From: Streptomyces scabiei 87.22
GTDB lineage: Bacteria > Actinomycetota > Actinomycetes > Streptomycetales > Streptomycetaceae
Direction: 5' to 3'
DNA length: 64,000 nt
NCBI RefSeq assembly: GCF_000091305.1
Contig: NC_013929.1
Location: 7,936,001 to 8,000,000, forward strand
Below are positions 58,530-64,000 of the stretch, piece by piece; the first letter of the stretch is position 1, and each line of letters opens with the position of its first letter. The notes beneath the pieces were generated by a model. It was not told the origin of the DNA and made no database searches. It saw only the letters and a program-made list of their open reading frames with translations. A program made the position numbers and the translations under genes.

Positions 58530-61500
58530 GTGCCGGGGTTCACGCATCTGCGCACCGCCTCCGGGTTCTCGCTGCGCCACGGGGCCTCGCATCCGGAGCG
58601 GCTGGCCGAGCGCGCCTCCGAGCGGGGCATGGACGCCCTCGCGCTGACCGACCGGGACACCCTCGCGGGTGCCGTCCGGTTCGCCAAGGCGTGTGCCGGG
58701 GCCGGGATCCGTCCGCTGTTCGGGGCGGAGCTGGCGGTGGAGGTGCCCGAGGCCGCCGTCCGCCGGGCGCGGCGGCGCGCTCCCGTGCGCGGGGGCGCCT
58801 TCATCGACGAGTCGACCCCCCGGGTGACGTTTCTCGCGCGCGAGGGCGCGACCGGCTGGGCCGAGCTGTGCAGAATCGTTTCGGCGGCGCATGCGGACAG
58901 CGGCCCGGGCGGCGGCGGGAGCGAGGTCCCGCCCCTGCTGCCCTGGTCGGAGTCGGCCGCCGAGGGGCTGACCGTGCTCCTGGGCCCCGGCTCCGACGTG
59001 GGGCGCGCGCTGGCCGCCGGGCGCCCCGACCGTGCCGCGAAGCTCCTGGTGCCCTGGCGGGAGAGGTACGGCGACGCGCTGCGGCTGGAGGCGGTGTGGC
59101 ACGGCCGCGAGGGCACCGGTCCCGGTTCGCTGCGGCTGGCCGCCCGGACCGTCGGCTTCGCCGCCGAGCAGCGCGTACGGCCCGTGCTCAGCAACGCCGT
59201 CCGGTACGCCGACCCCGGCATGGGCCCGGTCGCCGACGTCCTGGACGCGGCCCGGCGGCTCGTCCCCGTCGACCCCCGGGGCGAGCTGGACTCCGGCGAG
59301 GCCTGGCTGAAGGGCGCGGACGCCATGCTGGGCGTCGCCGAGCGGGTCGTCGAGGCCGCCGGGTTCCGCCGCGACACCGCGCACCGGCTGCTGGAGCAGA
59401 CCCGGGCCACGGCCGCCGAGTGCCTGGTGGACCCGGAGGACGACCTCGGTCTCGGCACCGTCCACTTCCCCGAGCCGCGCCTCGTCGGCGCCGGCCGCCG
59501 CACCGCCCAGCGGGCGCTCGCCTCACGGGCCGCGGCCGGGATGGTGCGGCACGGCTACGGCGCCCGGCGCGCCTACTGGGAGCGGATGCACCAGGAGCTG
59601 GACGTGATCGCCCACCACGGCTTCGCCTCCTACTTCCTGACGGTCGCCCAGGTCGTCGACGACGTACGAAGGATGGGCATCCGGGTCGCCGCGCGCGGCT
59701 CGGGCGCGGGCTCCCTGGTGAACCACCTCCTGGACATCGCGCACGCCGACCCCGTCGAGCACGGCCTGCTGATGGAGCGGTTCCTGTCCAAACGGCGGGT
59801 CGCGCTGCCCGACATCGACATCGACGTGGAGTCCGCGCGCCGCCTGGAGGTCTACCGCGCGATCATCGGCCGCTTCGGCACCGAGCGGGTCGCGACCGTC
59901 GCGATGCCGGAGACGTACCGCGTCCGCCACGCCGTCCGCGACGTGGGCGCGGCCCTCTCCCTGGACCCCGCCGACATCGACCGGATCGCCAAGTCCTTCC
60001 CGCACATCCGGGCCCGCGACGCGCGGGCGGCGCTCGAAGAACTGCCCGAGCTGAGGCAGTTGGCGGGGGAGAAGCAGAGGTACGGCCGGCTGTGGGAGCT
60101 GGTCGAGGCCCTCGACGCCCTTCCGCGCGGAGTCGCCATGCACCCGTGCGGGGTGCTCCTGTCCGACGCGTCCCTGCTGAGCCGTACGCCGGTGATGCCG
60201 ACCAGCGGCGAGGGGCTGCCCATGTCCCAGTTCGACAAGGACGACGTGGAGGATCTCGGGCTGCTCAAGCTCGACGTGCTGGGCGTGCGGATGCAGTCGG
60301 CGATGGCGCACGCGGTGGCGGAGGTGGCGCGGGCCACGGGGGAGCGGGTCGACCTGGACGCGCTCGACTTCGAACGCGGCGCGGGCGACCCGGCGACGTA
60401 CGAACTCATCCGCTCCACCGAGACGCTGGGCTGCTTCCAGATCGAGTCGCCGGGGCAGCGGGATCTGGTGGGGCGGCTCCAGCCGGCCACGTTCCACGAC
60501 CTCGTGGTCGACATCTCCCTCTTCCGGCCCGGTCCGGTCGCCGCCGACATGGTGCGGCCGTTCATCGCGGCCCGGCACGGGCGGGCGCCGGTCCGCTATC
60601 CGCACGAGGATCTGGCGGAGCCGCTGCGGGAGACGTACGGCGTGGTCGTCTTCCACGAGCAGATCATCGACATCGTGCACCTCATGACCGGCTGCGGCCG
60701 GGACGAGGCGGACCGGGTGCGGCGCGGGCTGTCCGACCCGGAGTCGCAGGGGCGGATCCGGGTCTGGTTCGCGCAGCACGCCGCCGCGAAGGGGTACGAC
60801 GCAGAGACGATTCAGCGGACCTGGGGGATCGTCGAGGCCTTCGGGTCGTACGGCTTCTGCAAGGCGCACGCGGTGGCGTTCGCGGTGCCGACGTACCAGT
60901 CGGCGTGGCTGAAGACGCACCATCCGGCGGCGTTCTACGCGGGGTTGCTCACGCACGACCCCGGGATGTACCCGAAGCGGCTGCTGCTCGCGGACGCGCG
61001 GCGGCGGGGGGTGCCGGTCCTGCCGCTGGACGTGAACCGGTCGGCGGTCGCTCACTGTATCGAACTGGTGTCTGAATCGAAGGGGTCGGGGGAGGAACGG
61101 ACCTGGGGGATCCGGCTCGCCCTCTCCGACGTGCACGGCATCAGCGAGGCCGAGGCGGCGCGGATCGCGGGCGGGCAGCCCTACGCCTCGCTGCTGGACT
61201 TCTGGGAGCGGGCGCGGCCGAGCAGGCCGCTGGCGCAGCGGCTCGCCCAGGTCGGCGCACTGGACGCCTTCGGTGCCAACCGGCGTGATCTGCAACTGCA
61301 CCTGACCGAGCTGCACCGGGGCGCCCGGGGCGCGGGCGGCGGGCAGCTGCCGCTGGCCGGCGGTCGCAGGACCGCCCCCGCCGGGCTGCCGGACCTGTCC
61401 TCCGCCGAACGGCTCAGCGCCGAGCTGGGCGTGCTCTCGATGGACGTCTCCCGCAATCTGATGGACGACCACCGGGCGTTCCTCGACGAGCTGGGCGTGG

Positions 61501-62039
61501 TGTCGGCGCGGCGGCTGCGCGAGACGCGGCACGGGGAGACGGTCCTGGTCGCGGGCGCCAAGGCGGCGACCCAGACCCCGCCGATCCGCTCGGGCAAACG
61601 GGTCGTCTTCACCACCCTCGACGACGGCACCGGCCTGGTCGACCTCGCCTTCTTCGACGACTCCCACGACGCCTGCGCCCACACCGTCTTCCACTCCTGG
61701 CTGCTGCTGGTGCGCGGGGTGGTGCAGCGGCGCGGCCCGCGCAGCCTCAGCGTGGTGGGCGCCGCCGCCTGGAACCTCGCCGAACTGGTGGAGCTGCGGC
61801 GCGAGGGCGGCCTCGACGCGGTGGCACCCCGGCTGGCGGAACCCGTGGACACCGGTGCCGCCCCCGAGTACGCGGCCTCCGACGGCGGCCGGCGCGGTGA
61901 CCCCGGCCGGCGGATCCGTATGTCCACCGGCTACCGGATGAATCCATGGGCCGATCTGCGGCCCGCGGGCGAAGAGCCCTCACAAGGTCCTTCTCGGATA
62001 CGGAAGTTGTGGCACCAGAGTCCAGGGAGTGCGGGATGA
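58530..62039 (+). CDS. dnaE2: error-prone DNA polymerase III alpha subunit DnaE2
   Basis: 1169 residues from the GTG at 58530, which has GGGAGG 5 nt upstream and gives the usual start PGFTHLRTASGFSLRHGASHPERL (the PHP domain). GTG codons further up at 58491 would add 13 residues. The polymerase core shows the RGSGAGSLVNHLLDI segment, catalytic acids in ALPDIDIDVESARR and LLKLDVLGV, then GCFQIESPGQR and VVFHEQIIDIVHLMTGC. An OB-fold and a C-terminal tail follow. DnaE2 does mutagenic translesion synthesis after DNA damage with ImuB-type partners. It overlaps the next gene by 4 nt, and an SOS box precedes it. Confidence 0.96.
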   Translation: MPGFTHLRTASGFSLRHGASHPERLAERASERGMDALALTDRDTLAGAVRFAKACAGAGIRPLFGAELAVEVPEAAVRRARRRAPVRGGAFIDESTPRVTFLAREGATGWAELCRIVSAAHADSGPGGGGSEVPPLLPWSESAAEGLTVLLGPGSDVGRALAAGRPDRAAKLLVPWRERYGDALRLEAVWHGREGTGPGSLRLAARTVGFAAEQRVRPVLSNAVRYADPGMGPVADVLDAARRLVPVDPRGELDSGEAWLKGADAMLGVAERVVEAAGFRRDTAHRLLEQTRATAAECLVDPEDDLGLGTVHFPEPRLVGAGRRTAQRALASRAAAGMVRHGYGARRAYWERMHQELDVIAHHGFASYFLTVAQVVDDVRRMGIRVAARGSGAGSLVNHLLDIAHADPVEHGLLMERFLSKRRVALPDIDIDVESARRLEVYRAIIGRFGTERVATVAMPETYRVRHAVRDVGAALSLDPADIDRIAKSFPHIRARDARAALEELPELRQLAGEKQRYGRLWELVEALDALPRGVAMHPCGVLLSDASLLSRTPVMPTSGEGLPMSQFDKDDVEDLGLLKLDVLGVRMQSAMAHAVAEVARATGERVDLDALDFERGAGDPATYELIRSTETLGCFQIESPGQRDLVGRLQPATFHDLVVDISLFRPGPVAADMVRPFIAARHGRAPVRYPHEDLAEPLRETYGVVVFHEQIIDIVHLMTGCGRDEADRVRRGLSDPESQGRIRVWFAQHAAAKGYDAETIQRTWGIVEAFGSYGFCKAHAVAFAVPTYQSAWLKTHHPAAFYAGLLTHDPGMYPKRLLLADARRRGVPVLPLDVNRSAVAHCIELVSESKGSGEERTWGIRLALSDVHGISEAEAARIAGGQPYASLLDFWERARPSRPLAQRLAQVGALDAFGANRRDLQLHLTELHRGARGAGGGQLPLAGGRRTAPAGLPDLSSAERLSAELGVLSMDVSRNLMDDHRAFLDELGVVSARRLRETRHGETVLVAGAKAATQTPPIRSGKRVVFTTLDDGTGLVDLAFFDDSHDACAHTVFHSWLLLVRGVVQRRGPRSLSVVGAAAWNLAELVELRREGGLDAVAPRLAEPVDTGAAPEYAASDGGRRGDPGRRIRMSTGYRMNPWADLRPAGEEPSQGPSRIRKLWHQSPGSAG

Positions 62040-63004
62040 CCATCCTCTGCGTACGTTTCCAGCTGCCGCCGAAGTACGAGGCCGCCCTGCCCGGTCTCCT
62101 CGGTGTGGTCGAGGACTTCACCCCGGTCGTGGAGGCGCTGCCGCCGGACGGGGCACTGGCCGACCTGCGGGGCGCCGAACGGTACTTCGGCCGGGACGCC
62201 GAGGAGCTGGCCCGGCTGATCCGGGTCCGCGCCCTCGCGCTGTACGGCGTCGACTGTCTGATCGGCGCCGGACCCGGGCCGCTGACCGCGCGGCTGGCGC
62301 TGGGGGCGGCGGTGCCCGGGTCGCCGTGCGCGGTGCCCGGGGACCTGGTCGTGGACTTCCTCGCCGAACTGCCCGTGGCCGCGCTGCCCGGCGTCGGCGC
62401 CGCGACCGCCCGCACCCTGGGCGAGTACGGCCTGGAGACCCTCGGCGCCGTCGCCCGCGCCCCCCTGTCCACGCTCCAGCGCCTGGTCGGGGCGAGGACC
62501 GGCCGCGACCTGCACGAGAAGGCCAACGGAGTCGACCGGGGTCGGGTCGTACCGAACGCCGTCGCAAGCTCACTCGCGACCGAACAGACCTTCTCCCGCG
62601 ATGAGTTGAACCCGGACCGGCACCGCCGCGCCCTGCTCGCCGGCGCCGTGGAACTGGGCTCCCGGCTGCGCGCCCTGGAGAAGGTCTGCCGCACCCTGAC
62701 CCTCACCGTCCGCTACGCCGACCGGTCCTCGACCACCCGCACCCGCACGCTCAGGGAGCCGACCGCGCACTCCCCGGCGCTGACCTCGACGGCCTACGCC
62801 CTGTACGACGCCCTCGGCCTGCAGCGGGCCCGTGTCCGCGCGGTCGCCCTGCGCGCCGAGGGCCTCACCCCCGCCGACCGGGCCTCCCACCAGCTCGCCT
62901 TCGACCCCGTCGACGAGAAGGTCCGCCGTATCGAGGAGGTCGCCGACCGGGCCCGGGCGAAGTTCGGCCCCCACGCGGTGATGCCGGGCACGCTGGCCGC
63001 GTGA
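62036..63004 (+). CDS. Y-family polymerase-like protein lacking catalytic residues (ImuB-like)
   Basis: 322 residues, shorter than DinB or ImuB (about 350-520). The ATG overlaps the dnaE2 stop. Fingers/thumb features of Y-family polymerases are recognisable: LIGAGPGPLTARLALGAA, the helix-hairpin-helix LPVAALPGVGAATARTLGEYGLETLGAVARAPLSTLQRLVG, and a little-finger domain (ALEKVCRTLTLTVRYADRSSTTRTRTL). But the palm motif that should read like hVDMDAFFA is ILCVRFQLPP, and the SxDE region is PPDGALADLRGAERYFG. The metal-binding acids are therefore gone. This is the hallmark of ImuB-type accessory proteins that recruit DnaE2. No imuA is in the window. Confidence 0.85.
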   Translation: MTILCVRFQLPPKYEAALPGLLGVVEDFTPVVEALPPDGALADLRGAERYFGRDAEELARLIRVRALALYGVDCLIGAGPGPLTARLALGAAVPGSPCAVPGDLVVDFLAELPVAALPGVGAATARTLGEYGLETLGAVARAPLSTLQRLVGARTGRDLHEKANGVDRGRVVPNAVASSLATEQTFSRDELNPDRHRRALLAGAVELGSRLRALEKVCRTLTLTVRYADRSSTTRTRTLREPTAHSPALTSTAYALYDALGLQRARVRAVALRAEGLTPADRASHQLAFDPVDEKVRRIEEVADRARAKFGPHAVMPGTLAA

Positions 63005-63021
63005 CCGCCTTCGCGTGGAGG

Positions 63022-63396
63022 TCAGTTGGCCCACGGGGGCACGATCCGGGTGCCGTCGGCCAGCTCCGCCTCCAGGCCGAGGGAGGTGGCGACCCAGGTG
63101 ACGGCGGTCTCCGTGGACGGGTTCTCGACGGTGAGCGTGGCCCCCGCGTTGACGATCAGGGTGTCACCGGCCGCGACCCGTTCGGTGCGGCCGTCCAGGG
63201 TGACGACCAGCTCGCCGCTGAGCAGATGCAGGATCTCCTCCCTGGTGACGGTGTGCGCGGGCGCCTTGGTCCCCGGCGGGATCTCGCCCCGCCAGGCGGC
63301 CAGTTCCCGGCTGCCGGTGCGCGGGGTGGCGTACGAGACGAAACGGGCGCCGTGGATCTCGTGGGTGACGGCTTCGGACGGACGGACGACAGGCAT
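63022..63396 (-). CDS. cupin-domain protein
   Basis: 124 residues from the ATG at 63396 (GGAGG 5 nt upstream). A longer form from 63414 lacks a ribosome site. Single cupin_2 barrel: EIPPGTKAPAHTVTREEILHLLSGELVVTLDGRTERVAAGDTLIVNAGATLTVENPS. It has the His and Glu of motif 1 (H-T-V-T-R-E-E) but in motif 2 the usual His is replaced by Asn-Ala, so metal binding may be incomplete. Small cupins often act as ligand sensors or isomerases. It is divergent from a MarR regulator with twin palindromes between, so it is likely that regulator's target. Confidence 0.85.
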   Translation of the reverse strand: MPVVRPSEAVTHEIHGARFVSYATPRTGSRELAAWRGEIPPGTKAPAHTVTREEILHLLSGELVVTLDGRTERVAAGDTLIVNAGATLTVENPSTETAVTWVATSLGLEAELADGTRIVPPWAN

Positions 63397-63428
63397 ACGG
63401 GCCTCCGGGGTCATGGAAGGTGACTGGA

Positions 63429-63476
63429 TGGTCAAGCTGCTTGACCATCTGTCCATATGGTCAAGCAGCTTGACCA
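63429..63476. promoter_or_regulatory. twin 19-bp palindromic operators between cupin and MarR genes
   Basis: TGGTCAAGCTGCTTGACCA (63429-63447) and TGGTCAAGCAGCTTGACCA (63458-63476) are each palindromic apart from the centre base and are exact reverse complements of each other. They are separated by 10 bp (29 bp centre to centre, nearly three helical turns). Typical of MarR-type binding sites controlling divergent promoters. Confidence 0.85.
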
Positions 63477-63503
63477 ATGCGTCAAGGGTGTTTCAATGCA
63501 GGC

Positions 63504-63950
63504 GTGCAGAACTCCGAAGCCCTGGCCCTGGCCGCCGTCCTGCTGGCCGCCGCCGGCGACCTGACGCGCCGCATCGACGAGAGGGTCGCCGCCCGCGGCT
63601 TCGAGGCGCGGCCCTCGTACGGCTTCGCGTTCGCCCGGCTCGCCCCGGACGGGGCGACGGTCACCGACCTCGCGGCCCATCTGGGGGTGACCAAGCAGGC
63701 GGCCAGTCAGCTCGTCGAGGAGCTGGTGCGCAAGGGGTACGTCGAGCGGCGGCCGCACCCCGCCGACGCGCGGGCCCGCCTCGTCGTGCTGACCGAACAC
63801 GGGTGGGCCTGCACCCGGGCGGCGGAGGAGGCGGCGGCCGAGGTCGTCGCGGACTGGGCCGAATCGCTCGGCGGGGAGGGTGAGGTGCGGGCGTTGCGCG
63901 ACCGGCTGGCGAGGATCGCGCCGTACGGTCCGATCAGGCCCACCTGGTGA
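63504..63950 (+). CDS. MarR family transcriptional regulator
   Basis: 148 residues from the GTG at 63504. An ATG at 63477, which overlaps the second palindrome, would add nine residues. Winged helix: ARLAPDGATVTDLAAHLGVTKQAASQLVEELVRKGYVERRPHPADARARLVVLTEHG, which contains the MarR wing DxRARLVxLT. Flanking helices form the dimer interface. MarR proteins release DNA on binding small phenolic or other ligands, or on oxidation. Likely autoregulated and controlling the divergent cupin gene through the twin operators (inference). Confidence 0.93.
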   Translation: MQNSEALALAAVLLAAAGDLTRRIDERVAARGFEARPSYGFAFARLAPDGATVTDLAAHLGVTKQAASQLVEELVRKGYVERRPHPADARARLVVLTEHGWACTRAAEEAAAEVVADWAESLGGEGEVRALRDRLARIAPYGPIRPTW

Positions 63951-64000
63951 CGGTCCCGCGTCACGTGTCAGTGTTCCCGACCTTCACTTGAAGTTTTTAC

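Overview
The window is about 64 kb of very GC-rich DNA (strong G/C third-codon bias, many GTG and some TTG starts, AGGAGG-type ribosome sites) with Gram-positive, spore-forming actinomycete content: SepF, an Rpf/LysM protein, streptogrisin-type proteases, DUF5685 and an scpAB-linked parA. It is best read as a chromosomal core segment of a Streptomyces species. There are no rRNA or tRNA genes, CRISPR arrays, insertion sequences or phage modules that I can support. The block pyrG - Nudix - TPR protein - ald - parA - scpA - scpB - rluB - aroH - tyrA - cmk - plsC-like - der is, from memory, the conserved Streptomyces order.

Layout. 1-5.9 kb: end of a glycosyltransferase, then leftward PucR regulator, FAD oxidoreductase and GH15 glycosidase. 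6.5-17.6 kb: pyrG, an ADP-ribose Nudix hydrolase, an NTPase/TPR protein with a degenerate P-loop, alanine dehydrogenase, then a chromosome-segregation operon (parA, a probable ribbon-helix-helix partner, scpA, scpB) running into rluB. 17.7-21.0 kb: a self-contained module of NrtR-like Nudix/winged-helix regulator, DraG-type ADP-ribosylglycohydrolase and an RlaP-type nucleotidyltransferase, with a second RlaP-type gene convergent to it and a stack of palindromes over the promoter. 21.0-26.8 kb: Rieske lipoprotein, aroH, tyrA, cmk, acyltransferase, der. The 3' end of tyrA is followed by a 224-bp tandem array that repeats the last 40 codons plus downstream DNA. 26.9-29.4 kb: two uncharacterised genes and an Rpf/LysM secreted protein. 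29.4-35.7 kb: a branched-chain-type ABC transporter in which two permeases and one ATPase are fused in one polypeptide, with divergent lipoprotein and binding-protein genes.

35.8-47.2 kb: glycosyltransferase plus partner, WYL regulator, orphan ctaD, I78 inhibitor, PAP2 phosphatase, mannosyltransferase, MFS exporter, glutaryl-CoA dehydrogenase-like enzyme. 47.3-52.6 kb: sepF paralogue, a cysteine-rich DUF5685 protein, an FAD/NAD(P) protein and a degenerate luciferase-like monooxygenase. 53-57.2 kb: two secreted S1 proteases around a divergent SDR/AraC pair. 57.3-63.0 kb: a membrane protein whose C-terminus lies in an 8-bp repeat, then an SOS-controlled mutagenesis operon (dnaE2 plus a catalytically dead Y-family polymerase). 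63.0-64 kb: divergent cupin and MarR genes sharing two 19-bp palindromes.

The most promising items are the NrtR/DraG/RlaP module, the tyrA 3'-end array (every coding difference between copies is synonymous), the fused transporter with one intact and one degenerate ATP site, and a recurring leaderless-promoter arrangement (a -10 hexamer exactly 7 nt before the start codon) at five genes. Homology statements come from reading the proteins and memory of families; no searches were run.
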